Assembly (NCBI GenBank): GCA_902702965.1
Contig: CACRXP010000417.1
Location: 469,358 to 533,357 of the forward strand
Reading direction: 5' to 3'
DNA from: Spirometra erinaceieuropaei
Taxonomy: Eukaryota > Platyhelminthes > Cestoda > Diphyllobothriidea > Diphyllobothriidae
Length of the DNA stretch: 64,000 bases
Part shown: positions 36,400 to 47,423 of the stretch, piece by piece
How positions within the stretch are numbered: the stretch's first letter is position 1
Layout: every line of letters begins with the position of its first letter
The notes under the pieces: generated by a model
What the model saw: only the letters and a program-made list of their open reading frames with translations
What the model was told of the DNA's origin: nothing
Database searches by the model: none
Translations under genes and position numbers: made by a program

Positions 36400-37035
36400 T
36401 GACGCATCCAACCGACAGCATCTCGACCGTTGCATCAGACGATGTCCACCGTGTGCTCCACAGCGTGCTGAGAGCAGGCACGGTGACTTGCGCGTGAATT
36501 AGTTTATATTGCGAGCAGACTCACGCATCATCTACCCCACCTGTCCCACCTGTGTCGGATGTCATAACAGAGTAAACAAGATCACATGCTCCGCCCTTCC
36601 ACTACCCGTGCCCGATGTCAAACCCGGAGGCGGGAGAGGGCGCAGGTGGATGCCATGGTAGAGCTCGCACCTTCGCGCTCCAGTCCACCCCCCCCCCCTG
36701 GTTCACACAGCAAATGATCAGGGTTTAAACCAACAACAAAAATAAGGGGACGGCAGGGGTCCCAGTTTGCGCCGGCGACTGTGTCTGTTACCACACCCCC
36801 CAAAATGTTGACATTTGTTATTATGGGCAATCCGATAGCACCTGTCAGAAACCGATATGGCCACCGTGTTGGTCCAGCGCATCTACTATGTGGCCCGTTT
36901 GGGGAGTACACGCATCCGACCACACACAATTACCCAAATGTTTATCTTCGTGATAGAGGGCGCCACCGATTTCTTTACGGGACTCATTCATCCCGTTGTG
37001 CCCTGGGATTCTCTCTGGAGTTCCGTCGTATGTCG
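36400..37035 (+). repeat. GC-rich interspersed repeat RB, long copy
   Basis: Blocks in order: 'ctcgaccgttgcatcagacg', 'ggtgacttgcgcgtgaatta', 'ggcgggagagggcgcaggtg', 'ccctggttcacacagc', 'caacaacaaaaa', 'gttattatgggcaatccgat', 'gttggtccagcgcatctact', 'ttgtgccctgggattctctc'. No convincing protein is encoded. The order is the same in the copy at 45265-45900. Confidence 0.75.
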
Positions 37036-37044
37036 CCTAGCGGC

Positions 37045-37262
37045 GCATGATATGGGCAGTATGACATAACCAGCAAAGGCAAATGAGATTGGAACGGTCA
37101 TTTTTAGCTTATTAGTCGTCGGCAGCCGTCATCCCGAACCCCGCGGTGTTGCACACCTGGGGATCGATTCCGCGACCTGTTGACTAGCAGTCCAACGCCC
37201 ACAACTACTGAGCCATGGGCTCGATTTCCTGTCGGTGACCACCCATCTACCACAATATAGAG
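37045..37262 (-). repeat. tRNA-Arg-like SINE, left member of a head-to-head pair
   Basis: Minus-strand order: ATGGCTCAGTAGTTG (A-box-like), GTTGGACTGCTAGTCAAC (anticodon arm), GGAATCGATCCCC (B-box-like), 'ggggttcgggatgacggctg', and a tail with 'ccgttccaatctcatttgcc'. It faces the plus-strand copy that starts at 37265. Confidence 0.7.
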
Positions 37263-37264
37263 CC

Positions 37265-37500
37265 GATTGCAAATGACAGGATAACGAGACCATGACTCAG
37301 TGGTTAGGAGCGTTGGACTTCTAACCAACGGGTTGCCGAATCGAACTCCAGGTGTTCCACCCCTCGGGGTTCGGTATGACTGGCTAACGACGGCTAAAGC
37401 TAGAAATGGCTGATTTAATCTCCTTTGCCTTTATCGGTAACGTCATTCTGCCCATAATCATCTTCGTTTTGAGTGTTAAACAGATACTATATGTGCTTAA
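37265..37500 (+). repeat. tRNA-Arg-like SINE, right member of a head-to-head pair
   Basis: ATGACTCAGTGGTTAGGAGC, then GGACTTCTAACCAACGGGTT, 'cggggttcggtatgactggc' and 'tttgcctttatcggtaacg'. Head-to-head pairs with the same body occur again at 48170-48560, and a truncated one at 45952-46165. Confidence 0.7.
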
Positions 37501-37649
37501 AATGAGCAAAGCGTCGTTTATGTTATGGAGAGTGAAAGCGGCGTAGAGCCACGGCCTAAGGCGCCAAACAGGGGACCAAGTCGGCGACGCGAGTCACGCG
37601 TGAAGTTAGACGACCGACCGGCGCGCACTGCAGCGCCGAGCACGCGTGG

Positions 37650-37870
37650 TGGCTTTGCTCACGTGTGCGGCCCAATCCATGGATGACCGAACATTCCAGA
37701 CGTTGTTAGGAGGGGCTCACCGATCGTTCCAGACGTTTCCGCCGGGGGGCTATCGCGCACGCGGTGGCCAATCAGCGACCAGCACGCTCGGGGCAGGAAC
37801 ATTCTAGAAGCCCTCAACGGCTGGCACGTCATTGGACGGAATGTTCCAAAAACCTCCCGATCACACGGAC
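37650..37870 (+). promoter_or_regulatory. Promoter-like block with heat-shock-element and CCAAT motifs
   Basis: GAACATTCTAGAA at 37797-37809 is a perfect three-unit heat-shock element (GAAnnTTCnnGAA). GAACATTCCAGA at 37689-37700 and GGAATGTTCC at 37838-37847 are further inverted nGAAn units. CCAAT occurs near 37670 and 37768, and its inverse ATTGG near 37831. All are kept in the paralogous block at 46280-46460. No reading frame follows closely, so the transcript, if any, is unknown. Confidence 0.45.
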
Positions 37871-38009
37871 AGATCGAAGATGAGACAAGTTTGTGGATTG
37901 CTGAGAGCGTCCTGACCACATCCTGACTGCGAATTCTCTCCCCCCTCCATTCCACTACTAGCCGATGCGCATCACCGGTAGGATCGGCGTATTGCAGGAC
38001 TGCAGACAA

Positions 38010-38640
38010 TGAAGACTCCGACAGCCCCTGCTAAATAATATACGAAGAGGCATATATTTTAGTCAAATCATCACTTCTCGCCAAGTTGCGGACCGCCTAG
38101 ACTGTCTACGTCCGACCTCATTAGAAATTCCCTTACTGACATAAAGTAAGAAGGAAGAAGGTAGGTTTGACCTGTCCCAACTCCTATCACTGGCAGGAGT
38201 TTCGTCATCACACCGCACCTGGGACTAATATGGAAAGTATGCAACGGTTTGATCGTCACAAGTGACAACGTCCGCCGTATGACTCAGTGAGTGCCCGCAT
38301 CACCAGTGACTTGCCCGGGAATCACGTTTTCGCTAGGCACACTTGCGCTGCATCTGTCGCACTCTGTCTCTCTCCTCCGTCACCCACTTTCCTCCAATCA
38401 CATGGCAGTGCTAGAAAAACCAGAGCTGGGATTGAACGAAGTGGCTAAAACTGCCTCAACTTCATGGTCAAGACGACTCGCAGTCCGCATGTTACATTCC
38501 GTTCCGGATGGATCAGTACAGGACGAAGCGATATTGGATGGGGACAGTCTCCCCTTCTTTACAACCTGAGGATTAACTTGAGGATCTGAACATGGAGCAT
38601 TCAAAATTCTTCACAGACACAACTTCCATGATATCTCCGA
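38010..38640 (+). repeat. Repeat C, end block of the large duplication unit
   Basis: From 'taaataatatacgaagaggc' to 'aacttgaggatctgaacatg', with 'gaaattcccttactgacata', 'ctatcactggcagg', 'cacccactttcctccaat' and 'ccgcatgttacattccgttc'. Related copies are at 46600-46816, 47424-47790 and 48700-49300. Confidence 0.7.
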
Positions 38641-39603
38641 ACGGTTTCTGTTGTCAAACGCGTGCGTCCTGGTTCGATTTCTTTTTCAAGTATACGTGCT
38701 CGTAGTCCCTCTTTTAACCATTTATAAAGCAATTAAATTCCGTCCGATTTACGCACAAAAATTCACCTATCAATAATCGTCAAACTGCGTTTAAGAAGGA
38801 GCCGTTCAGATTCCCTATTCGGAAGTTGTTGCACTGGTTAAGCTTCCGCAGTATACGCCACGAATATTCCCCACGCTCACTTCAAACTTACGATATCTAG
38901 GACAAACCACAGACAAAATTGCAACTCCGTCTACGTAAGCCGACGTCGGGGCCCTTTGATCGTTCCTTCTTTGACATTTGCCGCGCCGAAGAACATATCT
39001 GTCGGTTTACAGTCTGGCATATTGGCATGTTGCTACGTCAGTGAGCAGTGTCCTTGTCTGGCAGTATTATATCACCTCCGAGTTTATAGCTTTATTTATT
39101 TCCTCCGCTTTGATCAGAAAGTCAAGCTTCAATTGTCCGACTTTTCTGCAACCTGGAGTTGATGTTCTGTATTTTGGAAGAAAATAAACAACCATCATCA
39201 CCCATACTGTTCATTAATGCACTTAATTATTTTGTACACATCATTTACACACAAACATTCATTTACCTGGAATTTTGATTTAAGAGTAGTCTGCTGGCTT
39301 GTTGTGGGGAGGCAAACAAGCGTCCATACTTACGTTGTTTGGTTTTTCCTTGTTCATCAGGGTGTATTTCCATGGGTTCTCTAATATTCATGTGCATCAG
39401 GCTACCTTGCAGTAAATTTTTGCAGTTACTATATTAAGCACTCTCCTATTGGTTTTCATTTAACTGATCCTTGGGCCGTCGCGAATTTGCAGGCGGCGAA
39501 TTAGTTAATTACCTTTTACTTATTGAAACTTGCCATTTGTCTATTTGTTAATTAACGCGCTCGCTTTCTTTGCCATATATAGGTGAAGGCGAAGGATTTC
39601 AGC

Positions 39604-39770
39604 AGAAATATATCGTCCGGCGGGGCCTCGTAGCTCAGGTAGTTAGAGCATTGGCTGTACTGAAGCCTGCCCCTTACTGCGTGGGTTCGAATCGCACCGA
39701 GGCGCCGAGTTTTTCACATTTGGGTTAATATGAATTATTCAAAATCTGCCAAAATACCTAAGAAATATAT
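39604..39770 (+). repeat. tRNA-derived SINE with perfect 10-bp target duplication
   Basis: The insert 39614-39760 (147 bp) is flanked by AGAAATATAT at 39604-39613 and 39761-39770. The paralogous position in copy 1 (around 29870-29890) has one AGAAATATAT and no insert. The head folds as a tRNA: GCCTCG pairs with CGAGGC, A-box TAGCTCAGGTAGTTAGAGC, anticodon stem GGCT/AGCC with loop GTACTGA, and B-box GGTTCGAATCG. The tail is 'gccgagtttttcacatttgg' and an AT-rich end without a long poly-A. Confidence 0.9.
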
Positions 39771-41517
39771 CTATTTTCTAAGTGTTATTGTATGCATTTT
39801 TCTCACCCTTTAGACCTCTAGTACCACAATTCCCGTATTACAAGATCCTAAGGTTTCTTGTTGCGAATTGCGATTATAAAATTTACCGTTGCCCGTAAAA
39901 CCTCTCCATGCAAACAGCTGAGAAGCTAAACATATGTTATGGTATTATATGTAAATTTCTCTCAAGATTTAGTGTAATATGCATTATGAGAGCATGTCGA
40001 CTGTTTGATGTCTGATAATCTTCCAATAGAACTCAGCGTATTAATCGGTTTTTTTAATTTTTCTGGCTGTGGCTTGTTTCAGCAAAGAAGACTGAGCTTG
40101 ATTTCATTATATTAGAAAGGATGTAATATTAATTATTACGCGGCATAATCTAATAATATCTCGGAATTGCTAGGATGTCAGCTTTTGGTTGGTGTTATTG
40201 TATGCATTTCGCTCCCAATGCGTGGTGACGCCTCACTATTCCCTTATCACACGAGACTGAGGTTTCTGGTTGCAAAGTGGAGTTATAAAACCTACCGTTG
40301 CCCATAAAACCTCTCCATGCAAAGCGCAGAGATGTTAAACATGCTTTAGGATATTAGATGTAAATATCACTCAAGAATTAGTGTAAGATGCATTATGAGA
40401 GCTTGTCAACTGTTTGATGTTTGATAATGTCCCAAGGGAATTCAGCAAAGTTATCCGTTTTTTTACTTTTTCTGGTTGTGGATTATTTCAGCGAAGAAGA
40501 TAGCTCGATCTCCTGAGATTAGAAATGATGGAATATTAATTATTACGCGACATAATCCCATAAAATCTCGGCATTGCTAGGATGTCAGCTTTTGGTTGTA
40601 CTTCTTTCCGACCTCCTGTAGATACACTTCTCGGTAAAAGTGGCTTTTTTATTAGCATGCATTTTCGTACTTACTTTCGATGATCTTTCAAAATCAAAAA
40701 TACCTTTTAGAAAACATGCGCAAAATGAGCTTTCTTTTAATCATCTGGTAGCAAAGCACGTCATCGGTACATTTCATTATCGACGAAAGATTATAAAATG
40801 CGGTCACTCAATGTAGAAGCGTCACAGAGATAGGTGAGTTCATACGCTCACAAATTTAAAGGCCTATCAAAGACTAAGACATTTGAATATAATAACGGGT
40901 TGCAATCATAAGCTTACTGTAAGTTATGCAGGGGCCAATACTCCGATGGACATAATTAATACACCTGGACTGTCGACGTCAGTCGAAAAGGAAAGAACAA
41001 ATGAGCTAACAGTAGGTACGAGTCTTGAAATATAATCGTTGTTCTGTCACAGTTGAAAGGCCTTTTTAGCTCAGCACAATGCCATCTTTTGTGTATCAAG
41101 GTGGTTCATCTCTCGTTGAATTACTGTGTCTTCCGACAACGGTGGAGTCTGCTGAGTGGGCTGGCGTCCTTAAAATGTCAGTGAGAACATTTCGGTTCTC
41201 AGGACTTTTAATCAGTTTCAAAAAAGATCGTTCCCGTAGTTAGAATATGACAAAACATCAAAATAAAATAGTTCTTCTAAGTCGTTACCTGCAAAATAAT
41301 TTTTCGTTAACATTCTTTTCTATGCAAACACTAGTTAAATTAATATACGTTGCATGGTTTACAATGATGATGAAACACGCAGTAGTTAAAGCCCAGTCAC
41401 GCATTTCGCCGCTATCCTGCATTCAGAAAAGTTGGGCATGAATAAAAACGAACTGCGGTTAATATGCTTTTGGTCGGCTAAAAAAGTCTTCACCAAATCC
41501 CGCGAGGTGCTAAAAAT

Positions 41518-42479
41518 TACAGTAGATGTGCTTACTCAGGAAATGTTAACCGAAATTCTGGAATGTGTTTTCGACTCGGAAAGATTACTTAAGTAGGGTT
41601 GTACTATTAATCGTCTTGCAGCATAATCCCATAAAAATTCAGTGACTACGGAATGCCGGCATTTGAAAGAACTTTTTTCGACCGCCTGAAAAAACTACAC
41701 CCTGCAAAAAAGATTACTTGATCGGTATGCATTTTTTCATCGATTTTCGATGCTTTTATAAATTAAACTAAAATTGACAGAAAACACTCATAAAAATATT
41801 TATTCTTTTACGAATTTCAAAGAAAATTGCGTTGTCTTCAGATTTTATACTTAACGAAGTGGTATAATTCGGTTTTAAATAGGTTTTTAAAAAAGAGTTT
41901 TGTAAGACAGTAAAATTCCCATTCATAAAGCATTGTGTCCCCGCATTTACTAATGCTGATTGTCAAGTCAACAATGCGGCTCAAATCCACATATGGTCTC
42001 TTATTTATACCTTAAAGAAATGCGTGATTTTTTTTACACGCAGAATGTGCAACGTGTAGGTTGGAAACCCCGAATGCAAGTGCAATAGCAAGTCGGGTAC
42101 AACATTAATCGGGAATTAGAAAGGTCTTTTTTAAACCACATCAGTTTTTTCCTTCAAGTATAAAATTTGAAGAAGACGTACTTATTTAACAAATTGGTAA
42201 AAAATAAAAATATTTTTGCGTGCTTCCTATGAAATACATTTGAAATAATAAAGGCTTCAAAACTCAATAAAAAAATTCCTTACATCTTTTACATAGTGTA
42301 GCTTTTGCAGGATTCAGAAAAGATTTTGGTTCATAAGCCGGCACGCTGAAGTAACTGACTTATCATTGGATTGTGCTGCACGGTGATTTATATTAAACCC
42401 CTACATAAGAAATATTGTAGAATCGAAAACTCATCACAGAATTTCGGTTAACATTTCATGAGTTGGCACATCTACTCTA
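41518..42479 (+). mobile_element. Foldback element copy F10, complete
   Basis: It starts TACAGTAGATGTGCTTACTC and ends 'gagttggcacatctactcta', 962 bp. It is the duplicated counterpart of F9 and keeps 'agcacatc'-type subfamily termini. Confidence 0.8.
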
Positions 42480-43004
42480 GGCGACAGCGAAAACGCATTC
42501 TGATACAGAGGAGTGGGCGTAGGCGTAAAAATGTATCTGGACCGAATGACGCAACGTAGCGGCCGGCAAGATCGATACAGCCATTTTCTCTGCCGACCGC
42601 GATGCAACATGGTTGGATCCAAGGCTTAAACTGTTTCTTTTGTTGACGTCCGCCTAATTTTGGGCGAGGGGCACCAGGAACAATCAAAAAGCCGGAGTTT
42701 ACCCTTAGTGCGACAAAAACAAAATCACAAATTTTCAAACTGAATAAGCACAAGTTGCTGCCAAGAAACCGAAACAGTGTTAGCATTGAATGTGGAAAAC
42801 TACAACATTAATTATTCAGGGCATGTCCACGACACTTTATTCTTTCGGAAATGTTTATGAGATGTGCATGGACATTTCACGTAGCGGGCTACGTGACGAC
42901 AGCGATGTCGGCAAAATGTACATTGGTTTCGGCTCTCGAAATCCACCCCACAAAAACTCCTCATAAGTCCTCGTTTAAATTTTTACACACGGAGTATAAT
43001 ACAC

Positions 43005-44240
43005 TCCTTCACTTACGTTTACATTGCTTATACTATGACGTTTTCTTTATTTAACCTTCATAAGATTAACTCTTGAGGTCAGGGGTGTATACTACCATGT
43101 CACCTAAACAGTGTGGGACAAGGTCGCAGTATGCTATCCCATTTAGGGAATAAAAACCAGATCATCGTGTAATACGCATGTGCACACCACTTTCACTCGC
43201 TTCCTCTGCGCCTGCTTCGAGTTCTTCTTGCCCTCTCTTTCCCTTCCTAATCCAGCAAGTCGATAAGTAAGGTATGCTAACTAACATTATTAAGGTAAAC
43301 TAACTCTCAGATATCAATCAAGCGGGGCTGCAGAACTAGACCCTGTGAATGCTTTGAATTCCCGCATTTGCAGATGAGGCGTTGATTATGAAAGTGGCAT
43401 CGCTCCCTTCTGGTCATTATCGTCGGTTGGGCACGGACTACGGTTCCCCTAAGATTACAGGTGGTCCTGTTTTAAAAATTCTAAGGGATTTCCAATTCGG
43501 GATAGGGCAGGGTTCAGGGCCAGGAGGATTATGCTTAGGATTTAGAGGGCTAAGGGTGCACAGAATCAGGGTTAGAAATAGAGTCAATGTTAGTTTTAAG
43601 GTTAGCACTAGCATACTACCAAGTACCTAGACAGTGTGCGACTTCATTCAGGGAATAAAAACCAGATCATCGTGTAATACGAGTTTTTTCGTTGGCGCTG
43701 GACGGTGGAAAGTAGATCACGATAGTAAGTAAATATACGAATAGATGAAAAGGATAGAGGTTCTTCGGAAAAAGTGGAGTTGTACTCGTGAATTTTCGAA
43801 GTGGTGACACCAACCCGTCGTCAGACGAAATGAAGAGAAAAGAGAGAGAGAGAGAGAGAGTCACACTAAACTAGTAGACGAGACAGGACAAACATTGACG
43901 GGCGGACCATTAGCGTGTGAGGAGGGATGCGGGTAGGGAGGCATGCTGGGTTCTGAGCCGGGAGGGCAGGAAGGGGGGGGGAACCTTTACGGCTCCCCGT
44001 GTTGGAGGGGTGGGAGAATGGTAGGTTGGCAGAACTGCGGGCGCCTGGATTAGCGGCTGCTGACGCGGCATGGGGCTCGACTTAGTGAGGCGTGATCTTA
44101 GGCCCTCATAGATAGATGTTGGGGGGGATATATTGTGTCCTCGTGCTACATTTCTCCGCGGCTGCTTGATAAACAGCACGCGTACCAGGAACCCCATCCC
44201 CGAGGAATGGTGAGGGTGCCAAAACTTCTGACTGTGTAAG
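43005..44240 (+). repeat. Repeat P blocks, third set
   Basis: 'ttacgtttacattgctta', 'ggtcattatcgtcggtt', 'cattcagggaataaaaacc' and 'gcgtaccaggaacc' occur in the same order as at 33400-34245. An extra ~350 bp at 43745-44115, including an (AG)n run at 43841-43860, has no counterpart in the other sets. Confidence 0.6.
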
Positions 44241-44560
44241 CAAAATCTAAGTCCTTTTCGCAGATTTCGATTTGTTTCCAAAAGAAAAATAGATACATCC
44301 CATCTAGTTCCAAAAGTGTAACCAAGAGTACAACCACGCATTTCCAATAGCCTCCCTTTTTTATGCAACTAATTGACCTTGTCGCCTGTGCGCTCCCCGA
44401 CCCGACCCATAAAGCCCCTATTACTACCGGTCCCGTATTATAGGCGGCTGGGGTTTGTTTACTTCAGGTGGGGCTACATAACCACATCTCATCAGTTAAG
44501 GGATATGTCCAAGGCTGAATATAAGGTTGAGCAATTCAGTTTTGGATCAAGCTAGGGACT
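44235..44560 (+). repeat. Repeat Q copy
   Basis: It matches 35420-35740 closely ('aagtgtaaccaagagtacaa', 'ctattactaccggtcccg'). Confidence 0.65.
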
Positions 44561-44751
44561 AGAGTTAACCGCAGATTTAAAGCTTAGGATAAGATAAATG
44601 TCAATATTAGGGCAGTGGTTTAGCTTTATGCTAAGGTTATTTTTGAGGTTAGGACGCGGAAATATTTTGTACTTTCCGGAATTATGCGCACGTCCATATT
44701 ACTTACTTGAAGGGGACGTGTTTATTTCCATAACCCGTTTAGAAGACCACA

Positions 44752-45033
44752 TACGGTAGATCGGCAAACACATGAAATATCAACCGAAATGCGTTTTCGT
44801 TTCGAAAAGATTACTTAAGTAGTGTTATAAAACTAATCGTCTTTCAACATAATTCCATAAAACTTCAAATAACTCAGGATGCCGCCTTTCGAACGAACTT
44901 CTTTTTGGCCGCATACTCAAACTACACTCTGTACAAAACGACTGCTTGTGCAGCGTACATTTTTCTCACAGATTTTCGATGCACCTAAAAACTAAAATAT
45001 ATTTCATGGAAAACACACATGACAATATCTATG
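44752..45033 (+). mobile_element. Foldback left arm only, copy F12
   Basis: It begins TACGGTAGATCGGCAAACAC and ends at the same breakpoint as F11 ('caatatctatgcggagtcag'). Confidence 0.8.
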
Positions 45034-45264
45034 CGGAGTCAGATGGGGGGGAGGGGGCAGGAAAGAGTGCGCCGTCTTTGTTATCGCGGCCATTAACGAC
45101 AATTTTTGTGGTTCCTTTAAGGAATACTTTAGGAAAACATTGCTCCGCATGACCTGCGAATTGGATAATTGCCCACTTGTCAGTGGATTAGAAACTTGAA
45201 AAAGCACTTCAGCCGTCCATGTGTGCTTCAACTGTCCTCTCGTGCGCCACTAATTACGCATCCG

Positions 45265-45900
45265 ACCGACAGCTCGACCGTTGCATCAGACGATGACCAC
45301 CGTGTGCTTCACAGCGTGCTGAGAGCAGGCACGGTGACTTGCGCGTGAATTAGTTTATACTGCAAACATACTCACGCATCATCTACCCCACCTCCCCCAT
45401 CTGTGCCGGATGTCAAAGCAGAGTCAACAAGACCACATTCTCCCCCCTCCCCTACCTGGGCCCGATGTCAAAACCGGAGGCGGGAGAGGGCGCAGGCGAA
45501 TGACACGGTAGAGTTCGCACCTTCGCGCTCCAGTCCGCACCCCCTGGTTCACACAGCAAATGACCAGGGTTTAAACCAACAACAAAAATAAGGGGACGGC
45601 AGGCAACCGGCAACCGGCAGGCGCCGGCAACCGTGCCTGCTACCACATCCCCGAAATGTTGACCTTTGTTATTATGGGCAATCCGATAACGCCTGTCGAA
45701 AACCGATATGGCCACCGCGTTGGTCCAGCGCATCTACTACGTGGCCCGTTTGGGGAGTACACGCATCCGACCACACACAATTACGCAAATGTTTATCTTC
45801 GTGATAGAAGGCGCCACCGATTGCTTTATGGGACTCATTCATTCCGTTGTGCCCTGGGATTCTCTCCGGAGCTCCATTTTATGTCGTATAGCGGCGCATG
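45265..45900 (+). repeat. GC-rich interspersed repeat RB, long copy
   Basis: Same block order as 36400-37035, including 'ggtgacttgcgcgtgaatta', 'ggcgggagagggcgcaggcg' and 'gttggtccagcgcatctact'. The local duplication 'ggcaaccggcaaccggcagg' is unique to this copy. Confidence 0.75.
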
Positions 45901-45951
45901 ATATGGGCAGTATGACATAACCAACAAAAGCAAAGGGGATTGGAACGGTCA

Positions 45952-46165
45952 TTTTTTAGCTTATTAGTCGTCGGCAGCCAGGCATCCCGAACCCCGCGGT
46001 GTTGCACACCTGGGGGTCGATTCCGCGACCTGTTGACTAGCAGCCCAACGCCCACAACTAGTGAGCCACGGGCTCGAGTTCCTGTCGGTGACCGCCTCCC
46101 TAACATTATATAGAGCCGATTGCAAATGACAGGATAACGAGACCATGACTCAGTGGTCGTAAAAA
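45952..46165 (-). repeat. tRNA-Arg-like SINE, truncated pair
   Basis: It is the counterpart of the minus-strand SINE at 37045-37262. The facing plus-strand member is cut off after 'atgactcagtggt' at about 46154. Confidence 0.65.
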
Positions 46166-46279
46166 GGTACGATATGTGCTTTAGATGAACAAAGCGTCGT
46201 TTACTACTAGGCATGTTAGCATTCCATAAACCTCCCGATCACAAGATGAGACAGCATTGTGCAATGCTGAGGGCATCCC

Positions 46280-46470
46280 GACGCATGGTGGCTTTGCTCA
46301 CGTGTGCGGCCCAATCAATGGATGGCCGAACATTCCAGACGTTTCCGCCGGGGGCCTATCGCGCACGCGGGGGCCAATCAGCAACAAGCACGCTCGGGAC
46401 AGGAACATTCCAGAACGCCCTCAACGGCTGGCACGTCATTGGACGGAATGTTCCAAAAACCTCCCGATCA
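46280..46470 (+). promoter_or_regulatory. Promoter-like block with heat-shock-element and CCAAT motifs, paralogous copy
   Basis: GAACATTCCAGAA at 46403-46415 is again a perfect GAAnnTTCnnGAA. GAACATTCCAGA at 46328-46339 and GGAATGTTCC at 46445-46454 are retained, as are CCAAT (near 46312 and 46374) and ATTGG (46438). Between the two copies the middle element differs by a single base (T to C) in a spacer position, leaving the consensus intact. Confidence 0.45.
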
Positions 46471-46599
46471 CACGGACGGATAGAAGATGAGACAAGTTTG
46501 TAGATTGCTGAGAACGTCCTGACCACATCCTGACTGCAAATTCTCCCCCCCCCCATCCCAACTAGCCGATGTACATCACCGGAAGAACCAGCCTATTGC

Positions 46600-46816
46600 A
46601 GGATGGCAGAAAATGAAGACTCCGACAGCTCCTGCTAAATAATATACGAAGAGGCATATGTTGTGTTCAAAAGCATCCCCTCTCACTAAGTTGCGCACCG
46701 CCGAGACTGTCTACGACGGACATTATTAGAAATTCCCTTACTAACATAAAGCAAGGATGAAGAAGGCAGGATTCACCTGTCCCGACTTCTATCACCGCCA
46801 GGTGTTTTGTCATCAA
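46600..46816 (+). repeat. Repeat C, partial, left of the PLE fragment
   Basis: It runs from 'ctcctgctaaataatatacg' to 'aggtgttttgtcatca'. The same ~200 bp restarts at 47424 on the other side of the PLE piece. Confidence 0.7.
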
Positions 46817-46975
46817 GTACAGAGGTTCGAACTTCGACAAAAAAATATATGTAAAACAACAAGGTCATCGTATACTGCGCGCAGACTAGTCAATAAAATG
46901 CTAACTTCAAAGCGCAACATAGGAAAGAAAATGGGGAAGTAAACACGCCGAGGGATTTCGAAAATCAAAAGGAGT

Positions 46976-47423
46976 TCAGGTCTGCCAGGGCAAGCTGAGG
47001 TTGATCACGTGGTTTAATTGTTCACCTAGGTCGGGTTTCTCCCGCCGTATGTAGGCTGCCGCCAGGTAGCGCATTAATCGAGTTGTTCGTGCTCGAACTA
47101 ATACTCCAAAAGATGTTTTGGGGTCAACCGAATGGCCACTATCAAGGAGATGTTTTGTGATAGAAGACCGTGGAATCTCATTCTCCTGCTTTAGAAACCA
47201 TTTAGGCAGGTGCTCAACTGCCCTGGCTGCCAGTTGCTTTTTCGTTCGCCCAATGTACTTAGATCCGTAAATGCATGTAAATTCGTAAACACAATTTGAC
47301 GTGGCGTTCAATGGCAAGGCATCCTTCGCCCGTGGAACTTGGATAGCATTAGTAGGGCTGCAGAATATGAGTTGTAAGTTCTTTCAATAGCGCATCTCAA
47401 TCGCCGCTTGATGGTATTAGAGA
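46976..47423 (-). pseudogene. Penelope-like element GIY-YIG endonuclease fragment, frameshifted
   Basis: The frame 47317-46976 gives 113 residues with the GIY-YIG hallmarks: CVYEFTCIYGSKYIGRTKKQ, RAVEHLPKWFL, a SITKHLLDSGHSVDP block and a terminal LPW, then a stop. Upstream, VPRAKDALPLN continues the same frame. A neighbouring frame carries NTIKRRLRCAIERTYNSYSA, the end of the region just before the endonuclease in PLEs, so one frameshift separates them at about 47350. The reverse transcriptase core is missing. Directly repeated ~200-bp repeat C sequences flank the fragment. Product role in a live element: nicking target DNA to prime reverse transcription. Confidence 0.8.

Larger units (their letters stand above)
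28957..38640 (+). repeat. Large duplication, copy 1 (~9.7 kb)
   Basis: The order of blocks is repeat L, a 'gtgtatttccatag' block, paired ~710-bp units, foldback F9, 'caacatggttggatcca', the 'cattgctta' block, foldback left arm F11, RB repeat, SINE pair, the heat-shock-element block and the 'tacgaagaggcatat' end block. The same order returns at 38641-46820. Divergence is substantial, with indels of hundreds of bases, so the event is old. Confidence 0.75.
38641..46820 (+). repeat. Large duplication, copy 2 (~8.2 kb)
   Basis: It repeats the block order of 28957-38640, beginning with repeat L and ending in repeat C. Differences include a SINE insertion at 39614-39760, deletion within the 710-bp units, an (AG)n tract near 43840 and loss of one repeat P copy. 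Confidence 0.75.
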
